A stretch of DNA of 64,000 nucleotides from MGBC131033 sp910585655 (GCA_949502025.1 CATBCG010000087.1:52580-116579); one strand, 5' to 3'. Positions 43,801 through 52,836 are shown, numbered from the stretch's first letter. Made by a program: numbers and translations. Notes: generated by a model from the letters alone, not told the origin.

Positions 43801-44077
43801 GAAAGCGGAACCAGGCTCTGATTCTGGAAGAAGCGTTTATATTGAGGGCGCCGAGCCGTTCCATTTTGACGTACATGATTACAGCATCGCTAGCTGCGCA
43901 GCAGCCGCGTATGAAGAGGAGTTAGAGAAAGCGCGGCGGGAGGACGGTCACACCTATCTGAATCTGGACGGGATTCATGCCGGATTGGGCGGCGATACCG
44001 GATGGACAAAGAACATCCACCCGGAATACCGGATTGGAAAGGGTGTTTATCGTTATAAATTTAATATCATTTTGTAA
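40823..44077 (+). CDS. lacZ: Beta-galactosidase, GH2
   Basis: A 1084-residue GH2 enzyme of the large LacZ type with five domains, including the C-terminal small-chain domain (from about residue 800). The acid/base glutamate is E471 in SLGNESG and the nucleophile is E536 in IMCEYAYA. An N-terminal sugar-binding domain contains GDWDFYLAENP and PVPSNWELHGYG. A ~15-residue insertion before LTGCYRTVF (around residue 120) is unusual. No signal peptide, so it acts in the cytoplasm on imported galactosides. It has AGGAGG and begins the operon. Confidence 0.96.
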   Translation: MNLWENQYVTQQNRYPMHHPYGAYESVEQAKGCDRQTSRYVKSLNGDWDFYLAENPEEAPEGFYRKGYNSAGWEKLPVPSNWELHGYGHPVYTNILYPFNRTTGDHSFETELTEGQYEVLAPNVPKDNLTGCYRTVFSVEEEFSGRDLLLEFGGVESCFLLWVNGEYVGYSQDSKLDASFDITDYVEIGENELAVQVMRFCDGTYLEDQDYWHLSGIYRDVRLVAKPRQRIHDFKVETLFGDTLEEATLRILAEPYEKTSRYGECHVRATLYDGEGSFVVSAESQPFAKCGFYLMPKFRADFSMQVEKPMLWSEEAPYLYTLVVEMVDGAGKTTDIESTKVGFREVKINEQGVLLLNRRRLLIRGVDLHEFCPETGRYLSKEAIREQLMVLRRINFNAIRTSHYPHASAFYELCDELGIYVVDETNLETHGYGGQLSNSPEWSNAYLERLTRMVVRDKNHPSVLIWSLGNESGSGMNHAAMYGWAKEYDKTRYVQYESGNPKGNISDIIAPMYPNRSWVEEVMADPTDLRPFIMCEYAYAKSNSNGNFKEFWDLVEKYPRCQGGFIWDFQDKALVRKEEHSDGTDRKIRYGYGGAFGEDVLDPVPDMCLNGVVFADLSEKPACLEIRNCQAPVAIRYREAGRMEPGGYEIVNRYLLRDLSHLEVSWELILYGKCVEQGVLPLYQTPAEPEYRKKGAGNPMAAMFGGSFSKSAERMEIPYNQELAATGESFLNFHVRLREETAYAPAGFEIYSNQFQTKESKLYHFTGFHIAEFAGTDELSVDMPKVDPEHPDAPQILRIRGSHIGLDYDMRTGAYLEITSEGKPCILKGTDNFFRAPTGIDEGQHDPDGCYAGSWRALGLDRLEPDNDASTGVYQGEDHVLIRSRISYAKGALIVERETLVRNGSIFISGEVFHQSSLETLPRIGLSFQLPGEFDQVRWYGRGAVETYRDRKSTIPIGEYQGTVAEQYVPYLGPVECGGKEDVRNLTLSVSAEKAEPGSDSGRSVYIEGAEPFHFDVHDYSIASCAAAAYEEELEKARREDGHTYLNLDGIHAGLGGDTGWTKNIHPEYRIGKGVYRYKFNIIL

Positions 44078-44093
44078 AGGAGAGGGAACAGGG

Positions 44094-45611
44094 ATGAAAG
44101 CAAAGCTAAACGTAAACAAACAGGCAGTGATTGGTGCAATTGACAAGCGGATTTACGGGTCTTTTATCGAGCATTTGGGGCGCGCGGTATACGGCGGTAT
44201 TTATGAGCCATCTCATCCGCAGGCGGATGAGATGGGCTTCCGCAAAGATGTATTGGAATTCGTTAAAAAGCTGCAGGTGCCGATTGTCCGCTATCCGGGC
44301 GGAAACTTTGTCTCCGGATATCATTGGGAGGACGGCATCGGCGATAAGGCAAAACGTCCGAGGAAAATGGAACTGGCATGGATGACGATTGAGACAAACC
44401 AGGTGGGGATCGATGAATTTCAGGAATGGGCAAAGCGCGCCGGAAGCGAAGTAATGATGGCAGTCAACCTGGGGACGCGCGGGGTAGAGGACGCCAGAAA
44501 TCTGCTTGAATACTGCAACGGTACCACGGATACGTATTATGCAAACCTGCGCCGGGAAAATGGGTTTGAGGAACCGTTTGGGATTCGGGTATGGTGCCTG
44601 GGCAATGAGATGGACGGTCCATGGCAAATCGGTCACAAGACCGCCTATGAATATGGGCGTTTAGCCTGTGAAACCGCTAAGGTAATGAAGTGGGTAGATC
44701 CGTCGATTGAGCTGGTGGCATGCGGCAGCTCCAATCTGTTTATGCCGACTTTTGGCGAATGGGAACGTACCGTGCTGATGGAGACCTACGATCAGATCGA
44801 CTATCTGTCGCTGCACAATTATTATGGGAACCAGGACGATGACACTCCGGCTTATCTGGGGCAGTCGTTGGATATGGATGCGTTTATCAAAGGTGTTATC
44901 AACATCTGCGATGCCGTAAAGGTGCAGAAAAAGAGCGATAAAACCATTCAGCTTTCCTTTGACGAATGGAACGTGTGGTTCCACAGCAACGAGCAGGACA
45001 AAAAAATCGAAAAATGGCAGATTGCGCCGCCGCAGCTAGAGGATATCTATACGTTTGAAGACGCTCTGGTAGTAGGAACGCTGCTGATTACTTTGCTAAA
45101 ACATGCCGACCGGGTAAAGATGGCGTGTCTGGCGCAGCTAGTCAATGTAATCGCGCCGATTATGACGGAAAACGGCGGTTCTGCCTGGGCGCAGACGATT
45201 TTTTATCCGTTTTTACATGCTTCTGTCTATGGACGGGGATATGCCTTAGAGACGGTATGTGAATGCGACACTTATACGGTAAAACGAAAAGTAGCGTCTC
45301 CGATGGCTGCCGACCGGACTATGGAAATTCCGTATGTAGAGAGCATCGCCGTATTGAGCGAGGACGAACAGGCGTTGACGATCTTTGCAGTCAACCGTTC
45401 TTTGGAGGAAGAAGAAAAACTGGAGTTGGATCTGACCGGATTAGAAGGATTTCATCAGGCAGAACATATCGTACTGGTACATGAAAATATGAAAGCAGTC
45501 AATACCAAAGACGATCCGAATCAGGTAGCGCCAAAGACACTTCCGTTAGAGGAGGGCAGTCAGGTAACGCTCCCGGCTCATTCCTGGAATGTGATCCGTC
45601 TGAAAAAATAA
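44094..45611 (+). CDS. abfA: Alpha-L-arabinofuranosidase, GH51
   Basis: Releases terminal arabinofuranose from arabinan, arabinoxylan or arabinogalactan oligosaccharides; 505 residues, the usual length. The acid/base E172 is in CLGNEMDGPW and the nucleophile E291 in SFDEWNVW. RYPGGNFVSGYHWEDGIG is the family landmark near residue 65. No signal peptide, so it acts on imported oligosaccharides. It lies 16 bp after lacZ and 19 bp before the kinase gene. Confidence 0.96.
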   Translation: MKAKLNVNKQAVIGAIDKRIYGSFIEHLGRAVYGGIYEPSHPQADEMGFRKDVLEFVKKLQVPIVRYPGGNFVSGYHWEDGIGDKAKRPRKMELAWMTIETNQVGIDEFQEWAKRAGSEVMMAVNLGTRGVEDARNLLEYCNGTTDTYYANLRRENGFEEPFGIRVWCLGNEMDGPWQIGHKTAYEYGRLACETAKVMKWVDPSIELVACGSSNLFMPTFGEWERTVLMETYDQIDYLSLHNYYGNQDDDTPAYLGQSLDMDAFIKGVINICDAVKVQKKSDKTIQLSFDEWNVWFHSNEQDKKIEKWQIAPPQLEDIYTFEDALVVGTLLITLLKHADRVKMACLAQLVNVIAPIMTENGGSAWAQTIFYPFLHASVYGRGYALETVCECDTYTVKRKVASPMAADRTMEIPYVESIAVLSEDEQALTIFAVNRSLEEEEKLELDLTGLEGFHQAEHIVLVHENMKAVNTKDDPNQVAPKTLPLEEGSQVTLPAHSWNVIRLKK

Positions 45612-45630
45612 AGAGAAAAGGGGAAAAAGC

Positions 45631-47295
45631 ATGGATCAGACAAGTGCAGCAAATATAATAGCAGAAGGCAAGGCTGTCCTGGGAATCGAGCTGGGCTCTA
45701 CCCGTATCAAAGCCGTGCTGATCGACGAAAAAAAACAGCCGCTTGCTTCCGGTAGCCACGACTGGGAAAACCGGTTAGAGGACGGTGTCTGGACGTATCA
45801 TTTGACGGATATCTGGGAAGGGCTGGCAGACTGCTACCAAAACTTAAAAGAAGACGTGCAAAAGACTTACGGGGTCAGGCTGAATCGTCTGGCTGCTATG
45901 GGGATTTCCGCCATGATGCACGGCTATATGCCGTTTGACGAAGAGGGAGAACTGCTGACAGAGTTTCGTACGTGGCGGAATACTTCCACCGGAGAAGCGG
46001 CAAAGGAGCTGTCTGACTTGTTTTCCTACAATATTCCGCAGCGTTGGAGCATCGCTCATTTGTATCAGGCTATCTTAAATAAAGAAGAGCATGTGTCAAA
46101 GATTCGCTACCTGACGACCCTGGCAGGCTATGTTCACTGGAAGCTAAGCGGACAGAAGGTTATCGGCGTAGGAGATGCGTCCGGTATGTTTCCGATTGCC
46201 ACGAAGCAGGCGCAGGACGGCGAGGCATCAGACAGACAGACGCCAGGGTATGAATCACGGATGATAGAGCAGTTTGAAAAGCTTTTGGAAGAAAAAGGCT
46301 ATTCCTATCCGTGGGCATTGACGGAAATTTTACCGGAAGTATTGCCTGCCGGAGCAGAAGCGGGAGAACTCAGTGAGGAAGGAGCAAGGCTCTTAGATCC
46401 AAGCGGAGAGCTGGCGGCAGGAATTCCGCTGGCGCCGCCGGAAGGAGATGCCGGTACCGGAATGGCAGCTACGAACAGCGTGCGTGTAAAGACCGGGAAC
46501 GTTTCGGCTGGAACTTCTATTTTTGCTATGATAGTATTAAAGGAAGAACTGAAGCACTATTACGAGGAAATTGATATGGTGACAACTCCGGCGGGTGATC
46601 CGGTAGCGATGGTACATTGCAACAACTGTACCTCTGATTTGAACGCCTGGGTAGAGCTGTTTGAAGAGGTGCTGGATCTGTTCGGGACGCTTCCGGATCG
46701 GAACAAGCTTTATGAAAAGCTTTACCGCCGCGCACTGGATGGCGATCTGGACTGCGGCGGGCTGTTAGCCTACAACTATTATTCCGGAGAGCCTGTTACC
46801 GGTTTTTCAGAAGGGAGGCCGTTGTTTGTCCGTCAGCCGGACGCTGCCTTTACGCTGGCTAACTTTATGCGTACCCATTTGTTTACGGCTCTGGGCGCCT
46901 TGAAGGTAGGACTGGACATTCTTTTGAAAGAAGAAAAAGTCGGAATCGAAGCGATGACCGGACACGGCGGTCTCTTTAAGACCAGAGAAGTAGGGCAGAG
47001 CTTTATGGCTGCGGCGATTGGCAGCCCTGTGACCGTCATGGAAACTGCAGGAGAAGGCGGAGCCTGGGGAATGGCACTGCTTGCGGCTTACCGTTTAGCC
47101 TGCAGAAAAGCGGAACACAGCGTTTCTGCCAAGCTGCCGCTTACGCTGGCTGACTGGCTGTCAGAGGAAGTCTTTGCCGGGAGCGAAGGACTGACCTGGA
47201 ATCCGGATCCGGAGGATGCGGCTGGCTTTGAACGCTTTATGGAACACTACCGCAAGGGGCTAACGATAGAAGAAGCCGCTACAAAGTGGAATTAA
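45631..47295 (+). CDS. FGGY-family carbohydrate kinase, probable L-ribulokinase
   Basis: A 554-residue sugar kinase. The N-terminal ATPase motif GIELGSTRIKAVLID and the C-terminal MTGHGGLFKTREVGQ and ETAGEGGAWGMALLA mark the FGGY fold. Its length is close to that of AraB. Directly followed by araD and preceded by abfA, it most likely phosphorylates L-ribulose; xylulokinase is the alternative. Not classical AraB by eye, so the substrate rests on context. Confidence 0.85.
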   Translation: MDQTSAANIIAEGKAVLGIELGSTRIKAVLIDEKKQPLASGSHDWENRLEDGVWTYHLTDIWEGLADCYQNLKEDVQKTYGVRLNRLAAMGISAMMHGYMPFDEEGELLTEFRTWRNTSTGEAAKELSDLFSYNIPQRWSIAHLYQAILNKEEHVSKIRYLTTLAGYVHWKLSGQKVIGVGDASGMFPIATKQAQDGEASDRQTPGYESRMIEQFEKLLEEKGYSYPWALTEILPEVLPAGAEAGELSEEGARLLDPSGELAAGIPLAPPEGDAGTGMAATNSVRVKTGNVSAGTSIFAMIVLKEELKHYYEEIDMVTTPAGDPVAMVHCNNCTSDLNAWVELFEEVLDLFGTLPDRNKLYEKLYRRALDGDLDCGGLLAYNYYSGEPVTGFSEGRPLFVRQPDAAFTLANFMRTHLFTALGALKVGLDILLKEEKVGIEAMTGHGGLFKTREVGQSFMAAAIGSPVTVMETAGEGGAWGMALLAAYRLACRKAEHSVSAKLPLTLADWLSEEVFAGSEGLTWNPDPEDAAGFERFMEHYRKGLTIEEAATKWN

Positions 47296-47311
47296 GAGCA
47301 GGAGAACAACG

Positions 47312-48019
47312 ATGTTAGAGAGATTAAAGAAGGAGGTTTGGCAGGCGAATTTGCTGCTGCCAAAGTACCATTTGGTGACGTTTACCTGGGGCAATGTCTC
47401 CGGGATCGACAGAGAGACCGGGCTTATCGTAATCAAGCCCTCTGGAGTAGAATATGAGGAGATGAAGCCGGAGGATATGGTAGTGGTCAGCCTGGAGGGG
47501 GACGTTGTAGAGGGACGTTTGAAGCCGTCTTCCGATACGCCGACCCATCTGGAATTGTATCAGGCTTTTCCGACGCTTGGCGGAATCGTCCATACCCATT
47601 CCCGTTGGGCGACGATTTTTGCTCAGGCAGGGAAGGGAATTCCGGCGCTTGGTACGACTCACGGCGATTATTTTTACGGGGAAATCCCTTGTACAAGAAA
47701 AATGACGCCGGGAGAAATCGCCGGCGAGTATGAAAAGGAAACGGGAACGGTGATTCTCAAGCGCTTTTTGGGCAGCGCCGATCCGGAGTCTGTTCCGGCG
47801 GTGCTGGTTCACAGCCACGGACCGTTTGCCTGGGGAAAAGATCCGTACGAGGCGGTACACAACGCGGTAGTGTTGGAGGAATGCGCGATGATGGCTTGGC
47901 ATACGCTTATGCTTACGCCGGATATCCCGCCGATGCAACAGGAGCTGTTGGATAAGCATTATCTTAGAAAGCACGGGGCAAATGCGTATTATGGACAGGA
48001 GCCGGGCGATAGCCGGTGA
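47312..48019 (+). CDS. araD: L-ribulose-5-phosphate 4-epimerase
   Basis: Class II aldolase-like epimerase producing D-xylulose 5-phosphate; 235 residues, usual length. Zinc ligands are in IVHTHSRWAT (H-x-H) and LVHSHGPFAWG; the phosphate site is FTWGNVSG and KPSGVEY. The C-terminal DKHYLRKHGANAYYGQ is typical of AraD. Last gene of the operon, followed by a terminator. It feeds arabinose carbon into the pentose phosphate/phosphoketolase route. Confidence 0.96.
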   Translation: MLERLKKEVWQANLLLPKYHLVTFTWGNVSGIDRETGLIVIKPSGVEYEEMKPEDMVVVSLEGDVVEGRLKPSSDTPTHLELYQAFPTLGGIVHTHSRWATIFAQAGKGIPALGTTHGDYFYGEIPCTRKMTPGEIAGEYEKETGTVILKRFLGSADPESVPAVLVHSHGPFAWGKDPYEAVHNAVVLEECAMMAWHTLMLTPDIPPMQQELLDKHYLRKHGANAYYGQEPGDSR

Positions 48020-48023
48020 CAGG

Positions 48024-48072
48024 AAACAGGTGCAGGCAATCTGATTTTCGGATTTGCCCTGCACCTGTTTTT
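48024..48072 (+). terminator. Terminator of the lacZ-araD operon
   Basis: Perfect 13-bp stem (48024-48036 with 48058-48070) followed by further T residues. Confidence 0.9.
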
Positions 48073-48106
48073 GCTTGCTTTCTTTCTGTTGCTCTATGAA
48101 ATCTGA

Positions 48107-48135
48107 TTGATTTAGTAGGGAGTTCAGGGTATAAT
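48107..48135 (+). promoter_or_regulatory. Promoter of the shortened Rpn gene
   Basis: -35 TTGATT (48107-48112), 17-nt spacer, -10 TATAAT (48130-48135). Confidence 0.75.
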
Positions 48136-48206
48136 GGTAGTGAGGTCATATACCTTTTGGGAATGGCTTTTGCATTTCCTGTCATATAAAAGGAGGTTTA
48201 TGGCGG

Positions 48207-48737
48207 ATGGATACGGAAATAAAAAATGCGGTCAGTGCGACAGAGCAGGACGCACAATATGATGACAAGGCAAAACGTCTGTTGGGAAATAAAATCATTT
48301 TAGCGCATATTTTAGTAAAAACGGTTGATGAATTCCGGGGAATGAACCCAAAAGATGTGGTATCGTATATTGAGGGGGAGCCCTTTATCAGTGTGGTTCC
48401 GGTAGAGCCGGGGCTGACCAATGTAGAAAAAATACTGTCTGACGGCGGTTTGAAAAACGGACAGCGTATTGTTGGATTGAATACAGAAAATATGGAGATT
48501 AACGAAGGACTGATACGATTTGATATTATTTTTTATGTACGCATGAAAGATGGGAGTGCTATGTGTAATCTTTCACAGGGGATCAGGGAAAAAGGCGGGG
48601 CAGAGAGAGAAGAAAAAATTATCTTAAATATGCACAGAGAAGGCTATACATCAGAACAAATAGCAAAAGTAGTGGAAAAAACCATTGGAGAGGTAGAAGC
48701 TATTATAAATAGGAGAGAGCCTGCACGGTTCGAATGA
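48207..48737 (+). CDS. Rpn family protein lacking its catalytic core (internal deletion)
   Basis: A 176-residue frame. The first ~115 residues (KNAVSATEQDAQYDDKAKRL, LAHILVKTVDEFRGM, YIEGEPFISVVPVEPG, LIRFDIIFYVRMKDGSA) match the N-terminal half of Rpn-type PD-(D/E)XK proteins. In the family the nuclease E-x-K core (like NVEAQK) follows next. Here the sequence instead jumps to the C-terminal tail (REEKIILNMHREGYTSEQIAKVV). The frame, promoter and AGGAGG are intact, so a short protein may be made, but nuclease activity is not expected. Confidence 0.65.
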   Translation: MDTEIKNAVSATEQDAQYDDKAKRLLGNKIILAHILVKTVDEFRGMNPKDVVSYIEGEPFISVVPVEPGLTNVEKILSDGGLKNGQRIVGLNTENMEINEGLIRFDIIFYVRMKDGSAMCNLSQGIREKGGAEREEKIILNMHREGYTSEQIAKVVEKTIGEVEAIINRREPARFE

Positions 48738-48994
48738 CGGCTATAACAGCAATCATTGTGTCATCGTTTTAAACGACGGTGTTCGCTATGTGGAAAAATC
48801 ACTTTCCTTGGCACGCTATATGAAGGACGTATACAAAAACGGTCTGGTTATAGGGGGAAGCGTGGCAGACGAACAGGAGATGGAGGAAGCCCTGTGGGGA
48901 TTGGAAATTACTTTAAAAACTCGCTTTGGAGACGGGTTTCGCGCCAGCAGCGTAGGGCTTGGCATGTCAGGAAACGGGAACGGAAGGAATTCCG
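48738..48994 (+). other. Coding-like gene fragment, unrecognised
   Basis: One frame is open across this stretch and reads like true protein (HCVIVLNDGVRYVEKSL, YKNGLVIGGSVADEQEMEE, LEITLKTRFGDGFR) but has no start codon with a ribosome binding site. It merges at its right end with the next frame. It is probably the middle of a gene whose ends were deleted. I do not recognise the family. Confidence 0.45.
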
Positions 48995-50449
48995 ATGAAA
49001 GGATTTTTCTATCGGGACAAAAGTCATCGTACTATCGTGCATTTTACGCATCAGGGGCGGGATTATTCGTTTGTTCAGGCGCTTAAAGCGTTGTGTCTTG
49101 CCCTGCCGGATTCAAACAAGAGATCGCAGTGGGAAGAGGAAATGAGACTGTACGGCGATTATTTAAAAGAGCTGTACCAGATGACGGTAGTGTGGTTTTC
49201 GTTCCGCGGAAACAGCGCGATTCATTTGGGGATGGGAAAAGCGGCGGCTTTGATAGGAAGCTATTTTTCAGATCCGAAGCTGGCGGAGATTGCCAAAGAA
49301 CAGCTTTATTGGGTAGCGGGGAAAAATCCGTTCTGTCAGCCTCTGATGTATGGAGAAGGTCGTCGTTATGCTCATCAGGATGCGAACTATCTAGGGGAAA
49401 TGACCGGAGAACTGCCGGATGCCGATAAAGAGCCGTTTTCTTTTCTGGGACAGATGGCACATCATACGGTAGACGTTACGCAGGAGGAAAGTTTTGAACT
49501 GGTAAAAGGAATGTTAGAAGAATTTATGCCTTTGTTTACATCCCGGTATTTTAATGTCTGCGCGGACGAAACGTTTGATCTTGGCAAAGGAAGAAGTAAG
49601 AAGGAAGGAGAGAGAGTCGGGAAACAGGAGCTTTATTTGTCCTTTTTAAAAAGAGTGTGCAATCTGGTAGTAGAGCATGGACGGATTCCGATGTTCTGGG
49701 GGGATATTATCTGTGAATTTCCGGAGGCAGTCAACGAGCTGCCAGAGGGAACGATTTGCCTAAACTGGGGCTATTCTCCGACGCAAAGCGCAGAAGACAC
49801 AAAGAACTTTCAGAAGGCAGGGGCGCTTCAATATGTATGCCCGAGGGTACAGGGCTGGAATATCCTGGTAAACGATAGCAAAGGAGCCTATGAGAATATC
49901 AGCCGGATGTGCCACTACGCCAAGGAATATGGCGCGGTGGGTGTATGGAATACGGATTGGGGAGATTATGGGCATATCAACCATCCGGAATTTTCGGTGC
50001 CTGGTATGATCTACGGAGCGGCATTTTCTTGGAATGGTCAGATAAGGGAGCGAGAAGAAATCAACCGCGCGATTTCCAAAATAGAATACGGAGATTCTAG
50101 CGAAACTCTGGTTGAGGTGATTTCCGGGCTGTATGACTGTAGTGTTTTTTCCTGGTTTTTTATGGTAGCCTTTAAAGAACGGTGTCAAAAGAGAGCAGGT
50201 CTGGAAGCGGATCGGTATGACATTCAGAACGTAAAGTGGGAGCGGATGGAGGAAGCCGAGAAAAGCTTTATGAAGGGATAGGCAGTATAAAAGAATACGG
50301 AAGAAAAAATATATGTCTATCTGTTGGCGGCGGAATTGGAACACTGGTATTGGCGATATCGTCTGCTTTGGTATATGGTCAGCCGGGAGTCCGAACTGTA
50401 CCGGATTGGAGAAGTGATCGGCTGGTATGGGGACTACCTTCGCAGTTAA
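48995..50449 (+). pseudogene. Chimeric glycoside hydrolase fossil (GH9-like part joined to GH20 part)
   Basis: From ATG 48995 the first ~135 codons match the C-terminal part of a GH9-like alpha/alpha-barrel hydrolase (VHFTHQGRDYSFVQALKAL, WFSFRGNSAIHLGMGKAAA, QLYWVAGKNPFCQPLMYGEG), with a probable deletion between LYQMT and VWFSF. Around PDADKEPFSF it switches to a GH20 beta-N-acetylhexosaminidase: RYFNVCADETFDLG with the catalytic Asp-Glu pair, then MFWGDIICEFPEAV. The frame stops at 50281, but GH20 C-terminal sequence continues in another frame (LLAAELEHWYWRYRLLWYMV, VSRESELYRIGEV) to 50449. So two enzymes were joined by deletion and then frameshifted. Confidence 0.65.
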
Positions 50450-50495
50450 AAAGAAAAACGAATGAAAATTAGGACTTTCTTTCTTGGAAAACTTG

Positions 50496-50504
50496 TGATA
50501 TACT
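50496..50504 (+). promoter_or_regulatory. Extended -10 promoter of secDF
   Basis: TGATATACT, -10 TATACT at 50499-50504; a weak -35 (TTTCTT) lies about 17 bases upstream. Confidence 0.6.
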
Positions 50505-50546
50505 CTATGAGACGTACGGATAAAAGAAAGAAAGGATGTAAGAAAA

Positions 50547-52757
50547 ATGAAGGATAAGAGCCAGGGAAGTATAAAGCTGGCGGGCTTTCTGGCTGCCTTA
50601 GCGTTGACGGTATTGATGACGCTTGGCGTGCTGGGAGGTTTTGGCAGCGCAGAGGGCATTAAGCTGGGGCTGGATCTGGCAGGCGGCGTCAGCATTACCT
50701 ACGAGACAGTAAAGGAGGATCCAACTCAGACTGAGGTAGACGATACGATATATAAAATGCAGCAGCGTGCGGATAACTACAGCACGGAATCTGCCGTATA
50801 TCAGGAAGGAGACCGCAGGGTAGTAGTTGATATTCCGGGCGTACAGGATGCCAACCGGATTTTGGAGGAACTAGGGAACGCCGGTTCGATTCAGTTTATT
50901 CCGGTAGAGGGCAATATGACGCTGGGAGAGGACGGCTATACCCTGGATTATACGATAGAAGAGCTGTATGAAAAAGGACAAGTTGTAATCGACGGATCCG
51001 ATATTACCACAGCCAGCCCAAAAGCTTACAATGATACGATTGGTGTCGATTATATTGTTATTCTGGAGTTAAATGCCTCCGGCGCCAACAAATTTGCCAA
51101 GGCAACCGAGGAATATTTGGGACAGGAGATTGCCATTGTATATGACGGTAAGGTTATTTCCTGGCCGACTGTACAAAATGTGATTTCCGACGGAACGGCT
51201 ACTATCAGCGGTCAGAGGGATATGCAGGAGGCGAGTAACTTAGCCTCAACAATCCGTATCGGCGCGCTGCCGTTGGAGTTAAAGGAAGTGCGTTCTAACG
51301 TGGTCGGCGCGAAGTTAGGAGAAGAAGCAATTCAGACAAGCTTGTTAGCAGGCGCGGTGGGATTGATTTTGATTTTTCTCTTTATGATTGTATTTTACCG
51401 GATTCCTGGTCTGGCAGCTAGTTTGGCTTTGATTTTTTATGTAACGCTGGAACTGATTTTGTTAAATTTACTGGATATTACCCTCACCCTGCCTGGTGTG
51501 GCTGGTATCGTCCTTTCCATCGGAATGGCAGTGGATGCGAACGTCATTATTTTTACGAGAATCCGGGAAGAGCTGGCGACCGGAAAAACCGTGGCGTCTT
51601 CTATGAAGCTCGGATTTTCCAAAGCGCTTTCTGCGATTGTAGACGGAAATGTGACTACCTTGATTGCAGCGGCGATTTTGGCTGTGTTGGGTTCCGGTAC
51701 GGTAAAGGGCTTTGCCTATACGCTGGCACTTGGTATTATTTTATCCATGTTTACGGCGTTGTTTGTAACAAGATTTGTTTTAAAGGCATTGTATCAGATA
51801 GGCTTTGACAAAGAGAAATTTTACGGTATCCAGAAAGAGCGGAAAGTCTTTGATTTTATCAAGCTTTCGCCAAAGTGCTACATTCTTTCCGGGCTGGTGA
51901 TTGTAGTAGGGATTGTGTTCCTCTTTATCAACCGTTCTACGATTGGGGGAGCCTTTAACTACGGATTGGATTTTAAGGGCGGAACCTCTACCGAAGTATT
52001 TTTTGACGGCGAACTGCCTGGCAACGACGAGATTTCCTCCTTTGTAGCAGGCGTAATCGGCGACAACGAGGTCGATGTAGCGCCGGTAGTCGGCGACAAT
52101 GCGGTAATCATTAAGACAAAGGAATTAAACTTAGAAACGAGAACTGCTCTTTCAGAAGCGTTTTCCAGCGAATATGGAATTGACGGCGAACGGATTACAA
52201 ACGAAAGCATCAGCGCGGCAGTAAGCGGAGAAATGAAGCGGGATGCGATGCTGGCAGTGATTATCGCTACGCTTTGTATGTTGATTTATATTTGGATTCG
52301 CTTTAAGGATTTCAGCTTTGGATCGAGCGCGGTAATCGCTTTGGTTCATGACGTTTTGGTAGTCGTGACGCTTTACGCGGTGATTAAGCTGACCGTTGGT
52401 ACGACATTTATTGCCTGTATGCTGACGATTGTCGGATATTCGATTAATGCAACGATCGTAATTTTTGACCGTATTCGGGAAAACAAAGCAGAAATGCTTA
52501 AAAAGGACACGTTGGAGGATGTGGTCAACAACAGTATTACCCAGACAGTCAGCCGTAGTATCAATACTTCGTTGACGACCTTTATTATGGTATTTGTTCT
52601 CTATCTGTTCGGTTTGGATTCCGTCAAGGAATTTGCCTTGCCGCTGATGGTAGGCGTGATCTGCGGAGCTTATTCGTCTATCTGTATTACCGGCGCCCTG
52701 TGGTATCATTTTAAAGGGGTATTTGGAAAGATGGCAGAAAAGAGAATAAAAGAATAA
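50547..52757 (+). CDS. secDF: Protein translocase subunit SecDF (fused)
   Basis: Proton-driven membrane component that helps pull secreted proteins through SecYEG; 736 residues, SecD (about 1-425) and SecF (about 440-736) in one chain. Each half has six membrane segments. SecD landmarks: GLDLAGGVSITYE, IVILELNASGANKFA and the transmembrane GMAVDANVIIFTRIREEL. SecF landmarks: YGLDFKGGTSTEVFF and GYSINATIVIFDRIRENK. The Asp and Arg in these membrane motifs carry protons. It is followed 80 bp later by mutY. Confidence 0.97.
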   Translation: MKDKSQGSIKLAGFLAALALTVLMTLGVLGGFGSAEGIKLGLDLAGGVSITYETVKEDPTQTEVDDTIYKMQQRADNYSTESAVYQEGDRRVVVDIPGVQDANRILEELGNAGSIQFIPVEGNMTLGEDGYTLDYTIEELYEKGQVVIDGSDITTASPKAYNDTIGVDYIVILELNASGANKFAKATEEYLGQEIAIVYDGKVISWPTVQNVISDGTATISGQRDMQEASNLASTIRIGALPLELKEVRSNVVGAKLGEEAIQTSLLAGAVGLILIFLFMIVFYRIPGLAASLALIFYVTLELILLNLLDITLTLPGVAGIVLSIGMAVDANVIIFTRIREELATGKTVASSMKLGFSKALSAIVDGNVTTLIAAAILAVLGSGTVKGFAYTLALGIILSMFTALFVTRFVLKALYQIGFDKEKFYGIQKERKVFDFIKLSPKCYILSGLVIVVGIVFLFINRSTIGGAFNYGLDFKGGTSTEVFFDGELPGNDEISSFVAGVIGDNEVDVAPVVGDNAVIIKTKELNLETRTALSEAFSSEYGIDGERITNESISAAVSGEMKRDAMLAVIIATLCMLIYIWIRFKDFSFGSSAVIALVHDVLVVVTLYAVIKLTVGTTFIACMLTIVGYSINATIVIFDRIRENKAEMLKKDTLEDVVNNSITQTVSRSINTSLTTFIMVFVLYLFGLDSVKEFALPLMVGVICGAYSSICITGALWYHFKGVFGKMAEKRIKE

Positions 52758-52762
52758 ATAAG

Positions 52763-52792
52763 AATCCTGCCCGGAGAACTTTCCTATTATAT
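52763..52792 (-). repeat. Dispersed repeat, copy E
   Basis: On the minus strand it reads TATATAATAGGAAAGTTCTC then CGGGCAGGATT, matching the ATAGGAAAGTTCTCCG core. Lies between secDF and mutY. Confidence 0.65.
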
Positions 52793-52836
52793 AAAAAATA
52801 AGGGAACAGGATGAAAAAAGAAAAAGGAGGCAGCGG

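Noticed and set aside
49760..50695. Minus-strand 311-codon frame opposite the GH20 fossil
   Set aside because: Its translation is low-complexity and lacks domains, while the plus strand carries recognisable GH20 and secDF sequence.
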